Of a stretch of DNA of 43,175 bases, positions 35,266-42,990 are shown piece by piece (positions within the stretch are counted from its first letter, which is position 1; every line of letters begins with the position of its first letter). The notes under the pieces were generated by a model. The model ran no database searches. It worked only from the letters and a program-made list of their open reading frames with translations, and was not told the origin of the DNA. The position numbers were made by a program, and so were the translations under genes. The stretch comes from an uncultured Anaerolineales bacterium (lineage in GTDB: Bacteria > Chloroflexota > Anaerolineae > Anaerolineales > Villigracilaceae). Where the stretch lies: positions 1 through 43,175 of the forward strand of contig CALFXA010000210.1 in NCBI GenBank assembly GCA_937928015.1, written 5' to 3'.

Positions 35266-35859
35266 ATGCCTGCCCCCACCGAAGACTTCATCCGCGAATG
35301 CCTGGGCAGGGTCGATTCAGACCCGCTCAGCGATGGCTACTCCGAAGTGGACCTGGCCCCCGATTCGAAGGTCAAGTGCGCGGCGGTACTGGTTCCCCTC
35401 GCGCCCGTGGACGGCGAGTGGCATCTGCTTTACACGCGCCGCACCGACCGCGTCGAGTCGCACAAGGGACAGGTCTCCTTCCCCGGCGGCGCGTGCGACG
35501 CGGGCGAGACCACGCCCGAGCAGACCGCCCTGCGTGAGGCTCATGAGGAAGTGGGCATCCTCCCGCAGGATGTACGCGTGCTGGGGCGGCTGACCAACAT
35601 GATTACCATCACCCATTTTCGGGTCACGCCGGTGGTGGGTGTGGTGCCGTGGCCCTATGTCTTCCGCGTGGGCAGTGAGGAAGTGGCGCGCGTGTTCACC
35701 ATCCCGTTGGCCTGGCTGGCCGAATCGCGCAACCGTTGGGAGTTTCCCTTCCCCGAGCGGAAGCGCGCGCTGATCGCCTATCATCCCTATGATGGGGAAT
35801 TACTGTGGGGCGCCACGGCGCGCATGACAGTGGATTTTCTCAACCTGCTGGGATTTTGA
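35266..35859 (+). CDS. CoA-pyrophosphatase-type NUDIX hydrolase (NudL/YeaB group)
   Basis: 197 residues from ATG 35266; a longer frame from 35191 overlaps the zinc-ribbon gene and is rejected. LLYTRRTDRVESHKGQVSFPGG is the UPF0035 signature of CoA diphosphatases, followed by the Nudix box GGACDAGETTPEQTALREAHEEVGI, which carries one extra residue before REAHEEVG, as is common in this subgroup. It hydrolyses CoA or oxidised CoA to phosphopantetheine and 3',5'-ADP, with Mg/Mn. Cytoplasmic housekeeping role. Ends before a bidirectional terminator. Confidence 0.9.
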   Translation: MPAPTEDFIRECLGRVDSDPLSDGYSEVDLAPDSKVKCAAVLVPLAPVDGEWHLLYTRRTDRVESHKGQVSFPGGACDAGETTPEQTALREAHEEVGILPQDVRVLGRLTNMITITHFRVTPVVGVVPWPYVFRVGSEEVARVFTIPLAWLAESRNRWEFPFPERKRALIAYHPYDGELLWGATARMTVDFLNLLGF

Positions 35860-35880
35860 CCGACAGAATTTCGAAATAAA

Positions 35881-35912
35881 AAAAAACAGCGACCGTATGG
35901 TCGCTGTTTTTT
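35881..35912. terminator. Bidirectional intrinsic terminator
   Basis: Perfect 14-bp stem including A6/T6 at its base (35881-35894 with 35899-35912) and a GTAT loop, between the convergent NUDIX (+) and L25 (-) genes. Confidence 0.92.
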
Positions 35913-35926
35913 GCATGCCGAGAGGA

Positions 35927-36571
35927 TTACTCCTCGCCCTCTTCTTCCTTCTTGCCCTTCTCGATGACTTCGGGCTCGGCGGATTCGCCAGTGGCACCGG
36001 CGACCGCAGCTTCCTCATCCTTCGCGAAGGTGGCAATCACGACCATCTCATCAGGATCGTCCAGGAAACGGACGTTCGAGATCTCGGCCACGTCGCGCAC
36101 GTGGATGGCGTCGCCGATACGGGCCAGGGCGCCCAGGTCCACGACGATGCGCTCGGGCAGGTCGGTCGGGAGACATTCCACTTCGAGCGAGGTCAGGTGG
36201 TTGACCAGCACCGCATTGTAGTCCTTGACCGCCAGAGACAGGCCGGTGAACTCGATGCGCACCTCGGTGCGGATCTTCTCGGTCAGGTCCACAGCCAGGA
36301 AGTCCACATGCAGGAGGCTGTTCTTGATGTAGTTGCGCTGCTTCTCGCGCACGAGGACAGGGTATTCCGTGCCGTCCACGTCGATCATGATCAGGCTGGA
36401 GGAGGTCAGTTTGGCCAGGGCCAACGACGCCGAGTGGGCTTCCATCATGATCTTGACCGGCTCGACGTGACGCCCGTAAATGACGGCGGGCAGTTGCCCG
36501 GCGCGGCGCAGGGCCTTGACCTGCTTACCAGTCACATCGCGTTTGGTCGCCTTGAGTGTTACACGTTCCAT
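35927..36571 (-). CDS. rplY: 50S ribosomal protein L25 (CTC/TL5 form)
   Basis: 214 residues from ATG 36571 (AAGGAG 5 nt upstream; a longer in-frame start at 36661 is rejected). N-terminal 5S-rRNA-binding domain: LKATKRDVTGKQVKALRRAGQLPAVIYG, then VLVREKQRNYIKNSLLHVDFLAVD. The second domain of the longer TL5/CTC form follows (VEVRIEF-type strands, LEVECLPTDLPERIVVDLGAL). The C-terminus is an acidic/Lys tail (VIEKGKKEEEGEE). It binds 5S rRNA in the large subunit. Downstream of the repeat protein at 37182, with which it is probably co-transcribed. Confidence 0.97.
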   Translation of the reverse strand: MERVTLKATKRDVTGKQVKALRRAGQLPAVIYGRHVEPVKIMMEAHSASLALAKLTSSSLIMIDVDGTEYPVLVREKQRNYIKNSLLHVDFLAVDLTEKIRTEVRIEFTGLSLAVKDYNAVLVNHLTSLEVECLPTDLPERIVVDLGALARIGDAIHVRDVAEISNVRFLDDPDEMVVIATFAKDEEAAVAGATGESAEPEVIEKGKKEEEGEE

Positions 36572-36657
36572 GTTTTCTCCTTGAGCGCCTCTCCCCTTCT
36601 CGTGAAGGGTACCTTCGCTCGCTAGATAGATTTTCACCCGGCCCGCGGCCGGGGGAT

Positions 36658-37182
36658 TCACGATTTTCGTCCGAACAGGGCACGGGTCAGCAGGAGCAGG
36701 ACTCCCGCAAACAGGCCGCTTACCAGTCCCACGAGGACCGCACTACGCGTATCGAGCACGGTCTTGACCTCGCCGTCCACGTGACGGGCGAGCAGCACCA
36801 GCGATTCGATCCGTTCGCCACGGACCTCCTGGCCTGCCACCACGCCCGCATAGGTGTTACCCAATTCGGCTTTTTCCGCAACCACCACCCCGGCGTATCC
36901 GTTCAACTGAACAGTCTGCGCGCGGATGGCGGCGGCACCGCTGTTCTGCATGTGGACCTCGGAAGCTTCCACAAAGCCCAGCGCGGATTCGTGCGCCGTG
37001 AGCTGTTGGGCGGTCGCTTCCAGAGTGCCAGCCTGATGGAGTTCCACTTCCGTAGCCTGAATGGACTCCGCCGAACTCTGGTGCATGCGCACCAGTTCCG
37101 CCTGCACCGTCTCTACATCCACCTGCGACAGATTTGTCACTTGTGGCTGGTCGGTTTCGGGAGCGGTCGGCTCGGGCGTCAT
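36658..37182 (-). CDS. Repeat protein (about 15-residue units) with C-terminal membrane anchor
   Basis: 174 residues; GGAG 7 nt before ATG. After an acidic Pro-rich start, residues about 25-130 break into seven units of 14-16 residues, each ending in a small residue and starting with a hydrophobic-alternating strand: e.g. TEVELHQAGTLEATA, SEVHMQNSGAAAIRA, QTVQLNGYAGVVVA, EKAELGNTYAGVVAG, QEVRGERIESLVLLA. This periodicity suggests a beta-solenoid. A single C-terminal membrane helix (VLVGLVSGLFAGVLLLLTRALF) and short basic tail follow, so it would be tail-anchored with the repeats probably in the cytoplasm. No family name recognised. Upstream partner of rplY. Confidence 0.75.
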   Translation of the reverse strand: MTPEPTAPETDQPQVTNLSQVDVETVQAELVRMHQSSAESIQATEVELHQAGTLEATAQQLTAHESALGFVEASEVHMQNSGAAAIRAQTVQLNGYAGVVVAEKAELGNTYAGVVAGQEVRGERIESLVLLARHVDGEVKTVLDTRSAVLVGLVSGLFAGVLLLLTRALFGRKS

Positions 37183-37256
37183 GGGTCACTCCTATGTTCT
37201 GGCATGAAATACGCCTCCCTGTCGAGCGGCGGAGGCGCAAAAGAACAGCGGGCTAG

Positions 37257-37285
37257 ATTTTAGCCGCGCGGAAGACTTTCGTCAA
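37257..37285 (-). promoter_or_regulatory. Sigma-A type promoter of the repeat protein-rplY unit
   Basis: On the - strand: -35 TTGACG (37280-37285), 17-bp spacer, -10 TAAAAT (37257-37262). The leader to ATG 37182 is about 70 nt and contains GGAG 7 nt before the ATG. Confidence 0.7.
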
Positions 37286-37354
37286 GATAGCTATATCATG
37301 CACACGATACTAAACAATTCCCTTTGTTCTTTCGTAAATCGATTTCTTATCGCC

Positions 37355-38242
37355 CTATTTCTCCAATTGTTCCATGCGCATCGCAGATATCTGATTAGCA
37401 AGCAAACCCAACACAAATAAGATTAGTCCGGTTATTATAAGCAGCATGGCGGCTACGCTTAATCCCTGCCACCAGATAAAATAAATTAGGGTCCCCCACA
37501 AAAAACCTAAGAAAATAAAAAAGGCAGAAACTGGCAGCAAAATCCTCAATGGATTAAATAATAAGATAATATTCAATATTTCCATGACCGTTTGCAAAGC
37601 CGTGTAGGTATTTATTGTGCTACTTCCCATATTTCTTGGATATATCTTTATTGGATATTCCAATACACGAGCGCGCTTATGAATAAAAACCAGCGTAATG
37701 ACATCGCTAAAAGACATGGAATTAGGGCAAATCAATTGATATCGTTTGGCAAGGTCAGTTCTGTATAGCTTAAACCCTGAATTTAAGTCAGACACAGGCA
37801 ACGGCATCAAAGCTTTCGTGAAAATTCGTATTAATTTCTTTCCAATAGCGCGATATAAATTCGCATCACCATTTTTTCCACGGTTTCCCACAACAAGGTC
37901 TGCATCTTGTTCAACAGCAAACTGATACATCGTCGCAACATCTTGTATATCGTGCTGACCATCAGCATCTAATGTGACCATGTAATCTGTGTCAACACAG
38001 GCAATGCCCGTTTTTAGCGCTCCGCCATATCCACGATTAAGTTTATGATGCACTATTTTCACATTTTCATAATCAACCAAGTCATTCAAATAAGCTCCAG
38101 AACCATCGGTAGAACCATCGTCCACAAAGATCAATTTCCAACCCTGGGCTTGACAAAATTCGACTAATTTTGGGATAAAGTGAGGCAAGTTTTCTTTTTC
38201 GTTAAAAACTGGTATCACTATCGTAAGAGCAGGATTTTGCAT
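37355..38242 (-). CDS. GT2 glycosyltransferase with two C-terminal membrane helices (DPM1/GtrB-like)
   Basis: 295 residues; AAAGGA 8 nt upstream. GT-A motifs: IVIPVFNEKENL, FVDDGSTDGS, NRGYGGALKTGI, TLDADGQHD (D-x-D) and NSGFKLYRTD. C-terminal helices LLPVSAFFIFLGFLWGTLIYF and LLIITGLILFVLGLLAN anchor it in the membrane. Enzymes of this kind transfer a sugar from a nucleotide donor to polyprenyl phosphate on the cytoplasmic face, supplying lipid-linked sugar to GT-C transferases. It fits the divergent polytopic gene at 38408. The coding sequence is clearly AT-richer than the rest of the window, suggesting transfer. Confidence 0.93.
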   Translation of the reverse strand: MQNPALTIVIPVFNEKENLPHFIPKLVEFCQAQGWKLIFVDDGSTDGSGAYLNDLVDYENVKIVHHKLNRGYGGALKTGIACVDTDYMVTLDADGQHDIQDVATMYQFAVEQDADLVVGNRGKNGDANLYRAIGKKLIRIFTKALMPLPVSDLNSGFKLYRTDLAKRYQLICPNSMSFSDVITLVFIHKRARVLEYPIKIYPRNMGSSTINTYTALQTVMEILNIILLFNPLRILLPVSAFFIFLGFLWGTLIYFIWWQGLSVAAMLLIITGLILFVLGLLANQISAMRMEQLEK

Positions 38243-38264
38243 GCAAGTTTCCTTTCGGACGCAC

Positions 38265-38273
38265 TGATATAAT
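38265..38273 (+). promoter_or_regulatory. Extended -10 promoter of the polytopic membrane protein gene
   Basis: TGATATAAT (TGN plus consensus TATAAT) with no good -35, as expected of extended -10 promoters. The predicted start of transcription is near 38280, giving a leader of about 128 nt. Confidence 0.5.
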
Positions 38274-38276
38274 TTC

Positions 38277-38299
38277 TATTGAACATAGTTTGTTCAATA
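38277..38299. promoter_or_regulatory. Candidate operator: 9-bp inverted repeat at the transcription start
   Basis: TATTGAACA (38277-38285) and TGTTCAATA (38291-38299) are perfect arms around TAGTT. The site covers the predicted start of transcription of the + strand gene and lies 35 bp upstream of the divergent glycosyltransferase, so a bound dimer could control both. Confidence 0.45.
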
Positions 38300-38407
38300 T
38301 TTTTCGTATATAGAAGGCTTATCACACAAAATTTGGATCTACCGCACCGGCAAGAACAATCGAAAGTCGAAACGTCAGTGCAATACTTTGGCATAAAAGG
38401 TCGGCAT

Positions 38408-40483
38408 ATGAAAACGTCAATCGTCACAAGAAATAATTCCAAGAAAAATTTAATAAGTACCTTTTTTCTTTTATCTATCATCTTAACCATATATTGGTTA
38501 CCCGGACTTAAATGGCTGGAACATTATACTTGGATAAAAGTCGGTATCAGTTTTGTAGCCTTTATCATTCCAGGAGCCAGTCTTTACGGCATACTTAAGA
38601 AAAAATGTTCTTCAATAGGAGAAGCTGTTGTCGTTGGGTTCTCTTTTTCGACTTTGTTACTTACGGCGCTTGGGTTAATAACACGCTATGGGAACTTATC
38701 ATTTAACTTAATCAAGATCCCATTCATTATATTGGGAATTCTCGCATCTGGCATTTATCTTATCTGCGCACAAAATTCCTGGCGCATAACCATGGCTAAT
38801 TTTCTTGCCAATATTCTAGATTTACTTCCCGGAATTTTAATAACGATCTTAATCGCGCTGGTTATCACAAATCGTATTTTATCTGAAGATGACCAAATTT
38901 ATATAGCATATCAATTATTTTTTCAGAGATCAGCACATATTGGATTTGATGAAATTATATTTGGCTATAACCAATTATCTCCCTCACGGTTTTGGCTGGT
39001 GAGCATTCCTTTAATGCAGGCCTTCCTCTCTAGCATCACCAATGAATCCGCCCTAGTTTTATCGATTGGATATTATGAGCCATTTCTAGGAATACTCTCG
39101 TCGATTTCCCTCTATCAATTCGCAAGAAGTATAGGTATGTCGGGTAAAAAGGCATCGCTTGCCATTGTTTTACAATTTACCTTACTCATCCTGCTTTCTG
39201 AATACCTTCATCCTGGTTCCCCATTCTTGCATCAACTAGGTACAGATAAGGCAATTGCAGCCTTCATCATAGCACCAGTATTTTTTGGCCGTTTTTACGC
39301 ATTATTTAAAGATTTCAGTAGAGCTAATCTTATCATAGCTATACTCATGTCGCTTTGTTTGAGCACTGCCCATCCGGTCATATTTGCGTATGCAGCATTC
39401 ATTGCAGGGCTGGCTATGCTTATTACTGCGACAAGGGCTGATTTCTTCAATAGAGTTGCGGTGATTGGAGTAATCCTTGGCCTCGGCTTAATACCTCAGT
39501 TGGTTATCCGCACGGCGAATCACCCTTCCAACGCAATTTATTCCAATACTGGGACTCTTGCCCAGTCGGAGGACGCCAAACAGATGATAAGTTATTGGGG
39601 AAATAGCAAATTCTACGGCTTCAATTTTTCAATTCTAAAAGCCAGAATGCTCAATCAACCCTTAACTACCAATCTCATCGCTGACATATTTTCAGGATAC
39701 GCCTGGCTTGTTATTCCACTTTTATCCACCGCCTCATCAATAAGACTTTTCAGGAAAGAAACATTAGCAACCCATTTATTGACTTCCATGGCTCTATCAG
39801 TCCTTGCATGGATACCCTTGACCGGCTGGTTAATCGGCCTCTTTTTCACGCCCTGGATGCTAGAGAGAACGACCTGGCTATATCCTTTTGGTATGAGCGC
39901 AGTTTTTGTTTTAGACGGCATAAAAGAATATTTGGCTATAAGGGGCTCATTTCAATGGTTCAAAAGCAAAAGGTTCATATCAATAGCAGTTTATTTAACG
40001 ACACTTTTCTGTGCAGGCATTATTTTTCTATACATGCAAGAGAAACAAGTGCCCGATTTTGAACGTTTTGGCCGACGTTCCCAACGCTATGAAGAATTAG
40101 CCAGAATTGGTGCCAACTTGGATAAGGCCAACACAACCTCATTCCGAATCATTGGAACAGATGGAATCAATGATTTCATTCCCACATTCTCGGTCAAGGG
40201 GAAATTAATTTCCTACCGTCCATCAGACCCAACCTATTCATACTTCATTCCTGCCGCAGAACATCGCCAAAGAATGGCAGATAGACAGGCTATTTTTTCA
40301 GATTTTATTGCGCCAGCAGAAAAGCTAAATATCCTTCAAAAGTATCAAATAAAATACCTACTCATCAAAACAAGCGAATTGGACAGTGTAAAAAAACTTA
40401 TGAATTCATATCCCGAGATATTTAAAAAGGTATTTCAAACTAGAAATTATCTTGTAATAGAAGTTGACAATATCCAAAAGTAA
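38408..40483 (+). CDS. Polytopic membrane protein, probable GT-C-type glycosyltransferase
   Basis: 691 residues from ATG 38408 (AAGG 7-8 nt upstream; a frame-extended start at 38279 overlaps the promoter and is rejected). About 13 hydrophobic segments spread over residues 15-590, with large loops, then a C-terminal globular part of about 110 residues outside the membrane. Its end (ILQKYQIKYLLIKTSEL... YPEIFKKVFQTRNYLVIEVD) has the form seen at the C-terminus of many GT-C/YfhO-like lipid-linked sugar transferases. The Asp/Glu pair SEDDQIYIAYQ after helix 6 could be the catalytic acidic loop. AT-rich like its divergent GT2 neighbour, which could supply its polyprenyl-linked sugar. Acceptor unknown. 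Confidence 0.6.
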   Translation: MKTSIVTRNNSKKNLISTFFLLSIILTIYWLPGLKWLEHYTWIKVGISFVAFIIPGASLYGILKKKCSSIGEAVVVGFSFSTLLLTALGLITRYGNLSFNLIKIPFIILGILASGIYLICAQNSWRITMANFLANILDLLPGILITILIALVITNRILSEDDQIYIAYQLFFQRSAHIGFDEIIFGYNQLSPSRFWLVSIPLMQAFLSSITNESALVLSIGYYEPFLGILSSISLYQFARSIGMSGKKASLAIVLQFTLLILLSEYLHPGSPFLHQLGTDKAIAAFIIAPVFFGRFYALFKDFSRANLIIAILMSLCLSTAHPVIFAYAAFIAGLAMLITATRADFFNRVAVIGVILGLGLIPQLVIRTANHPSNAIYSNTGTLAQSEDAKQMISYWGNSKFYGFNFSILKARMLNQPLTTNLIADIFSGYAWLVIPLLSTASSIRLFRKETLATHLLTSMALSVLAWIPLTGWLIGLFFTPWMLERTTWLYPFGMSAVFVLDGIKEYLAIRGSFQWFKSKRFISIAVYLTTLFCAGIIFLYMQEKQVPDFERFGRRSQRYEELARIGANLDKANTTSFRIIGTDGINDFIPTFSVKGKLISYRPSDPTYSYFIPAAEHRQRMADRQAIFSDFIAPAEKLNILQKYQIKYLLIKTSELDSVKKLMNSYPEIFKKVFQTRNYLVIEVDNIQK

Positions 40484-40838
40484 GATAAGCAACCTGCAAT
40501 ATGCCACTATAAAAACCATTATATTTTTAGGCACTTTGATAAATAACCCAAGTTGCCACCTTGAGGGATTTTCACCGCAGAGGCGCGGAGAACACAGAGA
40601 AACTTTCAAAAAACTCCGCGACCTCTGTTTCTCTGTGGTTCAAGGCAAGTAATTATCCCTTTCTTTCAAAGGCCGTAACTTGTGTTAAATAAATTTATCT
40701 CAAAACCCTTGGTGAGCAAAAATCCCAATTTCACAAGAAAAAAATAACAATATGAGGCGTCTTAACCGTTTTGAGACAATTTTTACATATTCTCTGCTAG
40801 AACATCAACAGTGTCTGGGAGTGAAGAATTTGCCACGG
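40484..40838. other. Gene-free AT-rich stretch
   Basis: No supported ORF or RNA. It contains the MITE-like copy at 40571-40653. Beyond that I see AT-rich sequence with one distant 9-bp inverted pair (TCTCAAAAC 40698-40706 / GTTTTGAGA 40768-40776) and a promoter-like box at its right end. Confidence 0.5.
40571..40653. repeat. MITE-like dispersed repeat, CGCAGAG family, copy 2
   Basis: Left end TTCACCGCAGAGGCGCGGAG and right end (reverse complement of CTCTGTTTCTCTGTGGTTCAA) form imperfect terminal inverted repeats. The core holds AACACAGAGAAAC and an A-rich centre. Same family as 17637-17706. No ORF. Confidence 0.7.
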
Positions 40839-40844
40839 TATAAT
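40839..40844 (+). promoter_or_regulatory. -10 box TATAAT of the spermidine synthase-like gene
   Basis: Consensus TATAAT 26 nt before ATG 40871; no good -35. The leader has AGGA 7 nt before the ATG, so this gene is not leaderless. Confidence 0.45.
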
Positions 40845-40870
40845 CCCCCCATCTTCCTACAGGACTAACC

Positions 40871-42421
40871 ATGAAACGCTATCTCCTCTTTACCGTCCTC
40901 GTCTCGGGCATGACCACCATGGCCGCCGAAATGGCTGCATCACGCCTGATCGGCAACGTGTTCGGCACCAGCAACTTGGTATGGGCCAGCATCATCGGGC
41001 TGATTCTCATCTACCTCACGCTGGGATATTTTCTGGGAGGCCGTTGGGCCGACGCCAACCCCACGGCGGGTGCACTGTACCGTGTGTTGGCCTGGGCCGC
41101 CTTCACGGTGGGATTGGTCCCTTATATAGCGGGACCCGTCCTCAGGGTCGCAGCCACTGCATTCGAAGGTTTGCAAGTCACAGTGTTGGCGGGGTCGTTC
41201 GTCGCGGTGTTGATCCTGTTCATCGTGCCCGTCACCCTGCTCGGCACGATGTCGCCCTACGCCATCCGCCTGAGTATGGAAGACACCGCCACGGCGGGCA
41301 AGATGTCTGGCACGATTTACGCCATCTCGACCCTGGGATCGTTTATCGGGACCTTTCTGCCCGCGCTGGTGACCATTCCCGCCATTGGAACCAAGAACAC
41401 CTTTCTGCTCTTCAGCCTGTTCCTGCTCTTCATAGCGTTGGCTGGGCTGGGACGTTTCGCCAGCCGCCGCGACATGTTGGTCCACCTATGGATGCCTGTG
41501 GTGCTGGCAATTGCTGCGCTGCTCTCAGCCAACCAAGCCATTAAGTCCAACACGGGACAGGTCTACGAAACCGAGTCGGCCTACAACTACATTCAGGTGC
41601 AGGAGATCAATGGGTTCACCGTGTTGCGCCTGAACGAGGGACAGGGCATCCACTCGATGTACCGTGCCGACACGTTGAACTATGGCGGACCGTGGGAGCA
41701 GTTTCTGGTCGGGCCGTATTTCAATGCAGGCAAGCGCCCCGCGGACATCCACCGCATGGCCATCGTGGGACTGGCCGCGGGCACGGCGGCGCGTCAGGCC
41801 ACGGCGGTGTACAACAACCTCCCCATCGACGGTTTCGAGATCGACCCGAAGATTGTAGAGGTGGGCCGCGAATACTTCCACATGGACATGCCCAATCTGA
41901 CGGTCCACGTGGAGGATGGTCGGTTAGGATTGGAACAAAGCGAACACCAATACGACATCATTGCCGTGGACGCCTACCGCCCGCCTTACATCCCGCCGCA
42001 CATGACCACCCGTGAGTTCTTCGCCATCTGCGCCGCGCACCTGACCGACGACGGCGTGCTGACCATCAACTCAGCCAGCACCCCGGGCGACCGCCGCCTG
42101 ATCGATGGGCTGGCGACTACCATGGCGACCGTCTTCCCCTCGGTACACATCATGGATATTCCCGGCACGCTCAACACGATGATCTTCGCCACCAAGCAGC
42201 CCACCCGCCCCGAGGATTTCGCCGCCAATCTCGTGGCGCTGGCGCAGGACCCGAGCACGCATCCGCTGCTGCTCTCGGCCATGCAGACCACTTTCGCCAG
42301 CTTGAAACCTGGCTATGAGACCACCACCGTCTTCACCGACGATCTGGCCCCCATCGAATGGATCGTCAATGACATGGTCATTCGCTTCGTAGTGGGCGAT
42401 GGGGTGAAGATTTTACAGTAA
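40871..42421 (+). CDS. Membrane-fused spermidine synthase-like methyltransferase-fold protein
   Basis: 516 residues. N-terminal seven hydrophobic segments (LVSGMTTMAAEMAASRLIGNVFG..., ending about residue 222), then a SpeE-like Rossmann domain: NEGQGIHSMYRADTLNYGGPWEQF (aminopropyltransferase gate region), MAIVGLAAGTAARQ (nucleoside-binding loop in place of G-G-G-D-G), DGFEIDPKIVEVGREYF, HVEDGRLGLE and IAVDAYRPPYIPPHMTTREFF. These fused proteins are widespread; most are not shown to make spermidine. The acidic pair of true SpeE is altered (G-L-A-A-G loop; D-A-Y-R-P instead of D-S-S/T-D-P). A membrane-bound aminopropyl- or related transferase is the best guess. Confidence 0.88.
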   Translation: MKRYLLFTVLVSGMTTMAAEMAASRLIGNVFGTSNLVWASIIGLILIYLTLGYFLGGRWADANPTAGALYRVLAWAAFTVGLVPYIAGPVLRVAATAFEGLQVTVLAGSFVAVLILFIVPVTLLGTMSPYAIRLSMEDTATAGKMSGTIYAISTLGSFIGTFLPALVTIPAIGTKNTFLLFSLFLLFIALAGLGRFASRRDMLVHLWMPVVLAIAALLSANQAIKSNTGQVYETESAYNYIQVQEINGFTVLRLNEGQGIHSMYRADTLNYGGPWEQFLVGPYFNAGKRPADIHRMAIVGLAAGTAARQATAVYNNLPIDGFEIDPKIVEVGREYFHMDMPNLTVHVEDGRLGLEQSEHQYDIIAVDAYRPPYIPPHMTTREFFAICAAHLTDDGVLTINSASTPGDRRLIDGLATTMATVFPSVHIMDIPGTLNTMIFATKQPTRPEDFAANLVALAQDPSTHPLLLSAMQTTFASLKPGYETTTVFTDDLAPIEWIVNDMVIRFVVGDGVKILQ

Positions 42422-42424
42422 TTC

Positions 42425-42550
42425 TTCGCGCTGAGCGGAGGGTTGAGCAGATCGAGTGTTCTTCTCGACCTTGTCGAAACCCAAAGTCGAAGCGCAGTAT
42501 ATTCATTATCCTTCGACTGCGCCACGCAAAGATCGCGCGGCTCCGCTCAG
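42425..42550. repeat. Dispersed palindromic repeat, TTCGCGCTGAGCG family, copy 2
   Basis: Begins with TTCGCGCTGAGCG (also at 10441) and is bounded by a 9-bp inverted repeat CTGAGCGGA (42431-42439) / TCCGCTCAG (42542-42550). Inside are TTCTCGACCTTGTCGAA and TCGAAGCGC, further palindromic words of the same kind. No ORF. It occupies the gap between two membrane protein genes. Confidence 0.65.
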
Positions 42551-42568
42551 GACGGAGAAACATAAATC

Positions 42569-42990
42569 ATGAAATTCCATTATTCGATCATCCTTTCCTG
42601 GCTCGTCACGCTGCTCACCCCGCTCTTTCTGATCGGGCTGGCCCTGCGCATCATGCTCGCGCCGTGGTTCCTGACCGTCGAGTACAACATGCCCTATTTC
42701 CCCGCGGACGATTACGGCTTCACCAAGGCGGACCGTCTGCGCTGGGCGCCCTACGCGTTGAACTACCTCACCAACAACGCGGACATTTCCTATTTGGGCG
42801 ACCTGAAATTCGACGACGGCACACCACTCTACAACGAGCGCGAACTCAGCCACATGCACGACGTCAAAGGGGTGACACAGGGCGGGCTGCGCGCTTGGAC
42901 TGTCTCGCTGGTGGTGCTGGCTCTGCTCGGGCTGTGGGCTTGGCGGGGAGACTGGGGTCAGGCCTACGTCCAGGGGCTGCGGCGCGGGAC
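42569..42990 (+). CDS. TIGR01906/DUF1461 family membrane protein, 3' part lost at a junction
   Basis: ATG 42569. N-terminal membrane helix WLVTLLTPLFLIGLALRIML, then the family pattern YFPADDYGFTKADRLRWAPYALNYL, LYNERELSHMHDVKGV, and a second helix LRAWTVSLVVLALLGLWAW. Members are small lipoprotein-intramolecular-transacylase-like membrane proteins with three or four helices and about 210-230 residues. After GLRRG (about 42987) the frame stays open to the window end, but it reads as low-complexity R/P/G/S, because the DNA there encodes a crotonase on the other strand. The true gene is therefore cut about 140 residues in, by rearrangement or by an assembly join. Confidence 0.8.

Noticed and set aside
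33828..35291. 487-residue - strand open frame over TrmI and the zinc-ribbon gene
   Set aside because: Shadow of recognisable + strand genes.
36637..36653. CCCGGCC-CGC-GGCCGGG hairpin between the repeat protein and rplY
   Set aside because: No T tract on either strand in the right place; likely a GC-rich mRNA hairpin between co-transcribed genes, not a terminator.
40698..40776. Distant 9-bp inverted pair TCTCAAAAC/GTTTTGAGA in the AT-rich gap
   Set aside because: A 61-nt spacer and AT-rich background make chance pairing likely.
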